DNA of 64,000 bases, from assembly GCA_963457665.1 (NCBI GenBank), contig OY735207.1:54250779-54314778 (forward strand), written 5' to 3'. A model generated the notes under the pieces. The model was not told the DNA's origin, ran no database searches, and saw only the letters and a list, made by a program, of their open reading frames with translations. This DNA comes from Thysanoteuthis rhombus. Taxonomy: Eukaryota; Mollusca; Cephalopoda; Oegopsida; Thysanoteuthidae. The position numbers were made by a program, and so were the translations under genes. Positions 13,644-26,100 of this stretch are shown here, piece by piece (position 1 is the first letter of the stretch; every line of letters starts with the position of its first letter).

Positions 13644-16377
13644 GTAAGTATTGTTGTTTACACGTTAATTGAGTTTGGCTAATTAGTTGGATGTTCTGTT
13701 TATGAAATGCAACTATTTAACAGTAGTCCTTATCATCAGCAGCAGCTTTTTAGCGTCCGTCGTTGGACAAAGATTCGCAAGACCTCTCTAGCATGGGCGT
13801 CGCAGAGTTCATATTTTCTGAACACATATGATCTCTTGGGATCTACGTTGTGAGTTGTGATGACCAACGGTTGTCTGTCATTTTTGCAACATGATCAGTC
13901 TGTGGCAATTTGAATTTTCTAATGGATTCTATGATATCACTGACACATGTTTTTCCTCTAATATACTGTGCTGTCTTATGATCTCGCCTTGTGATTTTGA
14001 GCATGATTGTCTCCAGGGCACGTTGCATGGTTCTCAGTTTGCGGGTCAATCTCTAGCTGAGCAGTGCGTTGACTTCGCTATAATAGCTTTGGGAAAAGCG
14101 TAAATAGAATATAATAAATTGTCTAAGTAAAACTGGTGAATTATCGCGATGGATGTCATCACCTTCCCACGACACCTCAAGTGAAAGATAGTAGTAGTCC
14201 TTGCTGTAGTCCCTAAAGCGCCTGTTCATAAAGATAATGGACTGCCTTGATTACCTTCTCAGATAAAAAAAAATGAACATACTATCCCATCAATGTTTCA
14301 TAGCTTACCAGAGTAACATATTTTTGGAGATCTTTTGTATATATTAAATGTCACTTATAACTGGACATCTATATAATACTAAAGTCTCATTTTACTTATC
14401 TGTTTGTGATCTTCAAGTTGCTGAAATGGTGCATTGAGGCCAATGGTATTGAATTAATGTACCTCTAAAATGCGTCAAGTTGAAGAATTCAAAAATTCGC
14501 AGCTGTATAATTATATTGTGGGATCTGCATTCGCAGTCACCGATATCTATATTATGATGACCTATTTGTCTATAGACATAAGTTATATGCTCTCCTTTAT
14601 TTTTTCCAAATGCGTAAATATTGGTTTATTCTGGTCACACCAAATTGCAATGATTTCCTCTCGAACGCTGGACTAACAGGTCCCAGGGTTGTCTAGTATG
14701 CTCTAAAAGGTCTGCTTACTGGCCCATCAAAAATATGCTTTGGTTTGTTCGTGCTGGTTCAATTAAACGGTTCGGTGGCCCAACGATTGAAGGATATTAC
14801 TGCTAATATCCTTGGTTAAGTATGTTCCAAATTTTGGCTCGCACTTATGTCCGGTTAACCAGTGACTAACTGTAGTTCGCTGTATGTGATTTGCCACGTG
14901 CTATACAGCAAGACGTTGTTGTCCTTAAAAATGTGGCCGAGCCGTTAGCAGCACGAAAAAATTAATTGTCAAGCCGAGTTCAAACTCTAATTGAAACAAT
15001 CCACATTAACTTCGCACTGATACCCTTGGGTAAGGCATGGATTCATCTCCTTTAACCTCTCTATGGTTAAATAGCGAATGATTTTAGTTTCGTGTCAGGT
15101 TTCTATAAAACGTGCATTTTTCTATTATAGAAGAAAGAAAAAATTCGTTCTTCTATTGCCAAAGAAAACATCGTACTTTTTCGTCAGGGTCAGTGTTTGG
15201 AACTTGGTAATAGCCCAAGACCTGGATAAATAAAGGCGAAATGGAGACTCGATCTTGCGCTAACTGAGCGCTATAGGTACAGCACTTGATGTGTGCTGTT
15301 TCAAACATTTGAGCCACATCGTGCAATAAACAGGATGATTCTGCTTGCTACCTAACTGCTATGTAATTACTACAATATGTCTGCTTGTTCTTCTACCTAC
15401 TTGTCCAGCTATTTCTATAAACCTATCTGCTTCCAGCGAACCTCACTCAGATCGAGTTTATCGTTACCTAGATAAATAATTTTGACAAGTTGAACTAATA
15501 GACTTTGGTATACTTCCCAGAAAAGCCCTCTGCTTAGTAGCAACAATAAAACTATTATCTATGTTATTCTGCTTGTTCCTACCTGTGTTCGAATGCTACG
15601 TTTAGAGTTATAACGGGAAGGTTTGCTAGGTTAAAAAGAGATCTGGAAAAGAGAAGGAAGAAAAGAAAGTTAGGTATTTTACTTCGTGGGTAGGAAAATT
15701 TTCGTATATGAAACTAATCCATGTTTATATAACATTTAGACAGAAACATGGGAAAGCATTTGAATGCCTGAAAGAGAGAATGGGGAGATGAGAGACATGA
15801 GATAATGGAGCATCTTAGTTGTTAAGATCAGTAACAGGAAGCATTGGTTCTGAACAGTTAGGATCCAACGATTTTTGTACGTCGCTTTTCCGTCTATCAC
15901 ACATCAGGAATTACCCTGGAGCAACATCTTCATCTATATCTGCACTAAACCGAATCAAGTTTGATTTCCTTTCAAAACTTGTCTCTACAACTTCTCCCAG
16001 CATTAAAGATCGTTCCATTTTTGGCTAAAGCTGTCCTTAGCCTTTATTCATTCTACTGCAACGAATAATTTTTCTAGCATATATAATTCTTGTAGTATTC
16101 AATTTATCATGTAATGCGGTTGTGCCTATTGGCGCTGTTGGAAGCGACGGGGAAAAGGAAATGTGTGGATCAGTCCATCCCAGCCGTGATGTGGGACGGT
16201 ATTGCCATCGGAAAAGCACGAACTCAAACCCTTCCTGCTTAATAACATCGCCAGCCATCTTTACTTCAATCTTAACATTAGGGAACTACCACGTTTAACA
16301 AGAGAAAAGTGCTGCACGTCTCTTTAACCATAGCTAAATTTAGGCCTCAAAGTGGTTTGCTGTCAAGCTTGAAAGCC

Positions 16378-16472
<95 letters not shown>

Positions 16473-19400
16473 ATCCCCCCACACATCGTTGAGATTAACA
16501 TTAAAAAGTTTTTCGGGCAATCGAATTCATTCTAGTTTTTGATATTGTCACAACGTTTCGGCCGATCCTTCTACAGAGGGACTATATTTCCGGATCTATC
16601 GGAACAATGATAACAAGAATGAATTCAGTTGTATGAAAACTCATTGAATTGAACGAAAGTATTTTTTGTTTAGTGATGCGGTACCCCTTCCAACGTTTCC
16701 ATCATTTGTTACTGTTGATCGCACACATGAATTTACACTTTTTTTTCAATTTTATCTTTTTTAGTAGACAGCGGTTACAGTATGGGCAGCTTCTACGATG
16801 CAACCAATTTTTCAAATGCTGTGATGGACGACAGCTACGACCTACAAGCTCAGTCCAGAGGACGTGATCATCGTCTCTTGAGTCAAATGAACAGTGCGTT
16901 GGTAAGATATCTTTTTCAGTTCTTTATTTTTATAAACGTAATCTGGTCTTTCTGTTCATCTATTATAATGGATTAGTCTTTATTCATCGACAGAAACAAT
17001 GACGTTCTATTTTCGTGTAATAAGCAAATCTGATAACAGATAAGATTTTTGTATTTTCTCCTTACGAAGAAGGATTTCTTTCTTTTGGGTCTGATGGGAT
17101 CCAGGGCGCACAGAGACGTTCATATCTAAGATCAATCGGTTCAGCCCTAGCGATACGTATATCATAAGTAATTTATCATTTTCAAAGTTGCCAAGTCCGT
17201 TTTTGTGCCGATAATTCATCTTTTACGCAGACAAAAATAAAAGTTTACTCCTTAACCTACTGCGATATAATAAACGTGCATACGACACTTCATCTGAATA
17301 AATAGAAATTAAACTAAATGAAATTTGGATCCTAAAACTTTTTCCTAAGAGGGAATATCGAAGTTACAAAGCCGGGATTTCTCAGTGATAAAATAAACTC
17401 CTTTAATTATAGTTTATTTTTTGAAGTTATTTTTATTCTTTCTATGCATAAATAACTTTTTCTGTGCGCTGATCCCGCAATGCTCGAAAGGTCATACTCT
17501 TCATTATCAATCTCTAAGATTGTTGCATATTTGTGTGAGAATATATGATTCTAAATCTTTGTTAGTACACTCCAGGGATTAGAGCTGTGAAATTTTACTT
17601 CATATCTGATACTTGAAAGTTATTTCTCATCATACTCGGATCTGTTGTACAAATGGATTAAAAAGTGTACTGTTCCTTCGGTAGTGCGAGGTGGGGTAGC
17701 ATCGAAGTTTATTACCTAGCATGTGGGTAAATCTATAGTTATGGAGAAACGGAAAAAGTTACTCTGTTCTTCATATAGGTGGATCTTAATTTTGTCTCCA
17801 AATCTATAACCGTCCTTGCTCTGTGAATAGCAAGCCCTATACTCTTCAACACATATTCGCTGAGACTCTAAGCCAGGGGTAGGCGATCTTTATGCCTCTT
17901 CAGGATGGATCGACTATAATTGAGTGGGCGGCGTACCACATAAATGACATAAAAAGTTTGATGTATGGGAGTTATCCATTCAAATACATTTAGGTATAAT
18001 TTATCATAAATCAATGGAAAACGCATACTTGAAAATCATTTTCACTTGACCAAGGGTGTCAATTAGTGATCAAATTACACAATTTAGTCGTAATTTATCT
18101 CGATCAAGGCCTGTTTTAAATCTATTAGAGACATGAACAATCTCTCAAGCCTAAGATATGAACATAGAATCCCAATATTTGCTCATGAGCCGGTCAAAAT
18201 CTCTTCACGGTCCACGGGCCGTAGATTGCATGTTCCCTGCAATCGATGCCTCAACTATTGTATCAAAGAAGGAGATACGAAACTATTGCCTTATAGGTGT
18301 CTTTCTCATTCTCATTTTCAAAGTATAGACAAGTTGTTTCTTTTTTTCCATTAGCCATTTCCCGAGATTTCATATCGTGCACAAATAAAGACTAATCCAT
18401 GTTTATCTATGCTGTTCGACTTTCAGCATTTGTTGTAAGAAATGCGATGTATTTTTTCATTTCGTATTTTTTTAAAACGTTCTCCTTGGAACACTTTAGT
18501 TCTTTCCCTTCCTTTCCTCTTTTCTTGACCATCCCCAACCTATTACAACTCCAAACACAGTCAAATATGACATCACATGATTTTCTGTTCAAGACATTTT
18601 CATGTTAAAACACTCTCATCGATAAGTCGCATGTTTTCCTAGAATTTTTTATTTGTAAAGTATTGACGAGACTTAGGAGAAAATATTTCATGGGCAAATA
18701 ATCATCTTCTTGGAATATTACACTACGCAACTTCCTTTGTTCCTGTGTATTAAATTCTGATAATGAAAAAAAGTAGAGAAATGTCAATTATCCCCTCCAA
18801 ACTTTGCTTTTGTGACCAAGACAATGATAACTTGAAATTTACTTATTCCAATTTGATTATGAGGGGAATAGCATATTTTAATCCCATAAAATTAGAAAAA
18901 CAATTACAATAATGGTCTTGGCCACAAAAGCAAAGGTTTAAAGGGAATAATAGCCATTTTCTATACTTTTGACACATAAGCAATCAGAAAATAAAATACC
19001 GGAACAAAAATTGCGTGGGATGCTCCAACTAGTTTATGCCGAGAAAAAATTTACGAATATAAATTCGAGTTAGTATAAGATTATTCTCTAGAAAAGCAAC
19101 AGCTGATCCGGTTTCAGTGGAAGAGTTCATTGTTTCAAATGACAGGTAGGATATATTTTCATCAGCAAAATTGTTACCTTTAAATGGAAAAGTCCATAGT
19201 TACATAGAAAAAAAAACACACTGATCATTATATAGATAAATTTTATGAAATATTGAAGAGAAGGAGCTCCAGAGGAAATAATTTTGACGCAAATAAACCC
19301 TTTTCTAGACTATTATCAAATATTTACCGAAACAGATGGATTAAAAAGTGACTTTCGTCGAATTATTCCAATCCACTGAACGTCAAAAATTTGTCGGCAA

Positions 19401-22400
19401 GAATGTCAAGCTTATACTAATATTTCCTATTAGCATTTTCTTTTCATTCTAATTTTAGTTAAAGAATAACCTTATTGGTTAGATTTTTTCTACCATCGGA
19501 GAAAGACTGATATAAGAGACTCTTTCCTTACAAATATTACATATTATACACGAAGAAGGTCGTAAAATGAATCGGCTGAAACGTTGTGTTAACATTAAAA
19601 ATGGGATGAAGAGTCTGCAAAAAAAAGTTGGTATGTTAGATTTGATCTTCTGTAAACCGTGAGGGCTCTGGTAACCCAATCATTAAAGCACACATCGAAC
19701 GTAGGCAGTCAATACATATACTAACGAGTATTGAGCAAAAAAAGCAATGAGAATTAAGATGAAAAATAAAGAAAATCAAAAATTAATGATGGTAAAGCAA
19801 TAATCATCTCAGATTGTGTCGTCCGCTCTTGCTAATTATTTACTTGCAACGAAACGGTTCTGACGAGTTCTATTCTTTCTTCTCCATTAAACTGTTTTTG
19901 GCTCTGATAATGGATAAGCGAATTGTCTAATTTTAGTATGCTTTGCTTTGGTCCCGGGCAGCTGCTTATAGAGAGCAGCAACCCAGCGCTCCACTTGATA
20001 CCTCAAGCAGTGTGAATCATGCAACCACTCCTCAGCTCCATCCATTTTTAGCCTTCTTTCGCGGAACGACTCCCAGTAAATTGAGACGTAGCAAGCGATA
20101 TGGCTGCCGATTGTAAGCCAGTTGCACTTCTTTCTCTTTCGTACGAACTTTCAAATAGAAGCTATCGTTGTTGAGTTAGAAGCAAAGCGCCATATTCATT
20201 GACATCGGGAAAATGCTCAAGACGATACAGACATTAGTTTTCCCTTCATATTTGTGTGTAATAATAAAAGATTTAAACGAAGAAAAAATGCATTTATGCG
20301 ATCATGAAATTAGAAAAAGAATTATCTTTTTAATTATTTTATTTCTAGTTGTTGAAGTATTGTAAACCATTATCACCTCAACTGTTTTCCTTCATCTTAA
20401 TTTTCAATTACCTTTTCTTAATTTACGATAATTGCTTCACTGATACTACCTGTACATAAACAAAAACAAGCATGACCTCGGAGTGATAGGGAATAAAGAG
20501 TAAGTTTAACCATGTAGATTTGATCTTCTGCCGAGCTGTCTAGGTCCCGTGGTTCAGACGTGTAAGAGCAACTGGGCGCGGGTTCAAATCTCACGAGAGA
20601 TTATTCTTTATTTCCGATCAGCGCTAAGGAAAAGGGAGAAAAAAAAACAAGCTAAAAATCCAAATGAAAGAAAATAGTATTCAAAGTAAATGTTTGATTT
20701 TTTTCTTCTTACATGGATCATGTTTTGTGCCTGATCAAGTTTTCTAATAAAGGAAATTTGTATATACAAGCATCTATATCCTCAAAGAAAAATAGTCATA
20801 ATTGTTGCCATCAATTGAACACAAAATTCATTTGAAATTTTTTTCTTTGTAGCTCCTAATGTTAAGATACAAGTCTCGCAGAATTTCTGTACACTGATTC
20901 CTATGAAAAAATTTAAAAAAAGAAAAAAAAAGAAGAAAAGAAAGCAATCCCCTGAATCCTACGTTAGAGCATCAGGAAAGTCACTGTACGTTGCGTTTTG
21001 CTAAAGTAAATTTCAATACCCTTCTGCACGTCATGGACCACAGTAGCTCCCCACATCTTACACTTATGACAAGACCTGAGGGAAAGCCCAAGTCAAATAA
21101 TGGATTTTAAAGGTCGATTATGATGAACTTTAGATACGTGTCCAATTTAAACTTCATTCTTGATGAAATCATGTGTGTTCATATCTAATTCTTCTATATT
21201 CCACTCTTCACTCGGATTATTTTCCTTTTACCGCAAACAGTTCCACCGAGAACACAGGGGTTTCGATTTGATTTGACGTTTCAGTGGCTTTGTTGGAAGA
21301 CACATATGTATTTTATAATCAAGTATAGAAAAAGAAATTCATTTTTTTTTAAATTGTCCGTTTTTTTATCATTTGGGTGAATTAAGCGAAACTTGTTTTG
21401 TTGAGAGAAAATTATTGGAATGATAGAAAATGTATTATTATGATATAAATCCATTTCATATGATTTCTTTTCTGTGGCATCCACTGTGAAATTCGAAATT
21501 AAAGAGACCGAAAATGTTTAAATTGAATCCGTGTAATTTGTCTTTCTCTATTCTTCAGTTTGTTTATAAATTCAGGGTCCGTGAAAGAATGAAATGGCTT
21601 TGCTCTTATCGTTATGCTACCAACAGGGACCCTGAAAGAAATTTTCACAGAGTGTACAAAGTTTATTTCGGGGCCCCTTTTCCTCCCCCATTAGTCATCC
21701 GATTTTTATACACTACAGTTTTGTCATGAGCTCTGGGATTCCCTTTGGACTCCCGCCCCTCGTAGGAGCTGGTAGTCAACAATCGAAAATATCATTTTTA
21801 CTTACTATTCTCACATCCGCCTCGCTTTTCCTGTCAACTCCTCTAGCTGTTATTTGTTACAATCGAACCGTAGAAAGGCTGTGACTGAACAAGCCAATTC
21901 TTGAATGACAGTCCCTGGCCGATGAGTATGGAAACCCTGGTCTGTCCATGTATCAAAATCCCCCTTTACGTCTCCTTGACGTGATCCAAAGGAATATATT
22001 GGCATTGGCTCCGGAAGCTGCCGGAAAATCGTGAGATATACCACCCAACCGCCTTAGGGAAGAGGATGGGTGCTCCATTCCGGATTTGTATGGGGTTTAC
22101 TCCAGAACCTTCTATTCTCTTGAAGATAACCACAAGGCAAGTATGTTCCTCATCTGTTATGCACCTTCACAGTCGTTGAGAATTTATCTTCATCCGCCTG
22201 GTACGCTGTTGGGATGTCCAGGGTCTGGGCCGTGCGCGCAAGAGCATATCCACATAACAATGGGCTATGTGCGCCGCGCGTTTATGGGAATAGTCCTTCT
22301 CCCCTTTATTTTTCCCTTGATTCGGAAAGACATTTGTTTTATTTGATTCCTTGAAATCAAATGAATAAATTAATCAAACGAAGAGTCGCCCCCTCCCACG

Positions 22401-23141
22401 CTGATCACATCATTGAATGGCCAACAGATTAAGGAGAAATATAAGTTCTTCTTAAAACATTTAATCTGCTATCAAGTTAAGTTCATTTCATTCTTTGACA
22501 TTTTGATGCAGTAATAAATGTGTGGTAGAATGAATGCGTGTGTTCAACTGTGTATTTGTATAAAATAGATTATCTAAATGTTTATCTCTCCAAACAGATC
22601 ACAGACAAAAAAAATGATAAAAAGGTATCATATAAATGTCTCTCTCCATTCAGATCACTGATATAGCAAAAAAAAGGATTTTAAAAAATGTGTATATAGA
22701 ATCTCGATCTGCATGACATCACTATGAAAAATCCTGTTTTTTTTTTCTTTTTTCTCTCTTTTTTTTTCATGGAGTTTTCTTCAAAGTCCTTCCGATGTGT
22801 TTCTTCTCATCCGTAAAGTCACGTGTCAATTTCCCATGGAGCATGCTTTGGCTTCCATCAAATGCTTTCAAGAACACAACTCATAACTGATTTTTCATTA
22901 AAAGGCAATCTGCATGGCTTTGCAATTATTTATTCGCGTCATTTTTTAATGCCACTTTGTTTCACTTTAGGGCAATCATCAGTAATTTGGAAACAAATAG
23001 GGCGGCGAGAGCGCTACCAACTTTATTTCGTTAAAATTAGTTGACTAATTTTTTTCTTGAAACTTTCAGCATATTTCAAAAGGGTTTATATTGCAAGCAC
23101 ACATGCAGTCTCTAGCTTGTAGATTGACACTTAGTATATAC

Positions 23142-23195
<54 letters not shown>

Positions 23196-26100
23196 GTCAT
23201 AACCACATGCACGAATCACAAGATCTCCATACTCTTAACCCAGGCTTGCACTCTGGAGAGGAAACTACAGTGTTGTTACATTGTTTACAGAAACAGAAGG
23301 AAGCCTTTTGTATGAATACGCAGATCTTTGAAAGGTGCTTGAAGTAGTTTTTCTTCTAGAGGTGAAAACTGACCAGAATGGTGCAAAATAATTTATCAAC
23401 AGAAAGTGATTCGTACTTGACAATGCGCTTTCGTGGTTGCCCATCTGTTTTATCTGGATATTTGAAATTAGTGAATCTAGGCTAGAAGCTATTTTAATGT
23501 CATTGGGAATCGTAGCGTCTGCCCTTGTTGGCGATTGCTTTGGGGTGTGAAGGATCAACGTCTGTAGCCATAATTACCCCTTAGGCAGCATATTTATTTC
23601 AGTGAAGTAAACTTATAACGTAACTGTCAGCTGCATTTATTCTGATTCCCAAGCATTGCTCATATCAGATTCGTACGTAGTTACTGTGGTCAAACTTTGA
23701 TGCAGAAAGGGGTCTGTCTGTTGGCATTCTGAAAGTTTACGATCAGCGTTCACTTTTGCATCAGTAAGTAGTATTAATATGAAATGGATTTTAACATTAG
23801 TTTAGAGATTCTACTGATATCCCCATTTAAATGTCTACCTTTGGAATGCTTGCTGAAAATCATCATAATCAGCCATTGTTGGATCTAGGTCTCCCCGAGG
23901 TCTGTCGTTGTAAGTGTAAGACATGCTGAGTAATGGACCTCACTCTACTACGCTAGTCCATGACGTGTAGCTTGAAATCATTTTGTTGAATTTTCAATGA
24001 CGATGGGAGCGTTGGGTGGATAGGTGTCATATACAAACGAATGACTTCATCAGTATCTCTTTTATTGATTACGAAGTCATTAAATAGTATTCATCGGGAC
24101 AATAGAATTAACTGAAGTTGAAAGAATAGATCTATTATTCATTAATGAAAATTCGCCATTTATAATGTAAGCTCCTCCTTTCAACTTTTCTATTTAATTC
24201 CAAGTATAAGATTTCTGATTGAAAGTGCCGGCTATTGACCTTCCTAGTTTCCAGGCATACAAAAGTCGATTTTATTGAAACAAAAACTGGATAAACAACC
24301 CAGTTGAATGAATATGACAGGTCTCTGTATTTTAATCATCAGAAAAAATGACTTTCAATATTTTGCTATGATTAAGCTAGACTGTTGATAGTAGGATTTT
24401 GTAAATATGATGATCCGGAAAAAGTACACATGAAGATTCCACTCAGTTATTGATCAATTCAATTAGGCTTGGTTGGAGGAAAGTTAAAGATAATACGGTG
24501 GCGACAATTTTATAAAAATACTTAGATAAAATAATTTCTGGTCTATAACTTGATTTGTTGAAATATGTTTTTGTTTTTCAATTTAGCCAACCTTCCTTTT
24601 TTGTCACTGTTTTATGGTAAAGGAACTGCGAACTTTGTTGATTAAATGTAAAAGATTTTTTAATCTGTTTATTCCATAAATTTCGAAGTCTTTGTTTGCA
24701 ATGAAAAGCTCACAAGTGTAAAATAATTTCTATCTGTTTTTACTAAACAAATATTTTTTCATATGAACCTCCATGATAAAAGAATTGGTTCTGTTTCCCT
24801 TCATATTTTTTTTTTTTTTAGTGTTTCTTGATATTTTTTTTAAACAAAAAAACATGAAAATTTAAAGCATAGCGTATGATTATTCTGGTTTGAACAATTC
24901 GTATATAATATTCGGTTTTAAGTCGGTCAGATAAATGTCCTAAGTATTTATGGTAATGTGGAGAATTTTGATTAAAAATTTTTTTTTTTTCAAATTAAGA
25001 TCGATCTTCTGTGAGAAGATTTTTTAGATTTCTAGATCAAAATATATATCATAATGATCCGATTTCTTTTGTGGGTGGGTTTCTTACGGTAATGCAGCAA
25101 AAACGAGATATTTGTTGGAGCGCTTTAATGGTAACACATTATTTCCAGTCCAGTCGGGACGCTGGGCTTTCGAGCAATTAATTCAATAAATGTATATTGA
25201 CAAAAGGTTTCTGTCTAAGGGTTATGATTCCAAAATATTCATTTTTGATCAGAGCTCTTTGAGAAAATAAGAGGAATAAGCAAGTTGAAATATAACTTAT
25301 TGGTGGGAAATCTTACGGCCAAATCGCGTTAAATACGCCGGTTCTCGTGCGATCACCTAAATTAGAAAACGTCGAGCCTGGTCAATACCTGGATGAGTAA
25401 ACGCTTGGGGATACCATGCACTGTAAGTGACAATGGTGGAATGAGTGAAACCACTTCGGGTGCGTGTCGCCTCCAAGTCTATTCCACATATCACAAAATG
25501 TGTGTCGAAACAGTAGCCCTTGATTCTGATTAAATCAGTGAGAAGTCATTTTTTTCACTGCCGACTTAAGTTACTTAAGTGACCGTTAGCAACAACCAAG
25601 TAACGCTTGCTATTTTGCTTAAATACCTAATATCTGAAATAACTTTGTGCAAATTGGTCAAGAATTAGTAAAATGATGCTTGAGTAATTTGTGATGATTG
25701 CAAGAATACAATTTAATAATCTTTAAAAAATCGATAAGAAAATAAAATTACTAAATGCGATCTTCAATGCAAAATTTCCTGATTTATTATCAATATATTT
25801 TTTTAAATATTTCCACAATAAAATTCTTTCTTCTCATATCAGGTGAGCGAAGTTGCTGTTGAATTCTAAATAAGAGTTGTCTATTTCGTTAGCTCTTCAA
25901 ATGTTCGACCTGAAGTCATGGGTTAAAACCGTATATTTGTACCGCAGAGAAATCGTAGTGAAGCGAGCTTATTCCACAGATCATTTATAGAGTAGAGAGT
26001 TTGATACTCTCTGGGTGTTTTCCAAATAAGTTTCACACTTTAATTTGATGCCTGAATTTATAAAAAGTTTGCTCAGATTTGATCTTAGGTAACCGCACTT

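Larger units (their letters stand above)
13644..16764 (+). other. Intron 1
   Basis: It carries an antisense RTE-like LINE fragment (13843-14103), a degenerate element at 14570-14700, a SINE-like head (14930-15075) and a CT microsatellite (16381-16469). A minus-strand open frame at 16037-16258 (73 codons, ATG in a good context) has no recognised family and is treated as repeat-derived or chance. Confidence 0.65.

Noticed and set aside
16309..16542. Open frame of Ser-Leu repeats
   Set aside because: Produced by the CT microsatellite; no splice or start evidence.
18355..18440. Strong acceptor with a 27-codon opening after exon 2
   Set aside because: Background-like composition; the AATAAA lies within the open stretch, before the stop, and not after it.
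20515..20600. Functional tRNA gene
   Set aside because: A good B box, but I could not fold a full cloverleaf by eye; better explained as a SINE.
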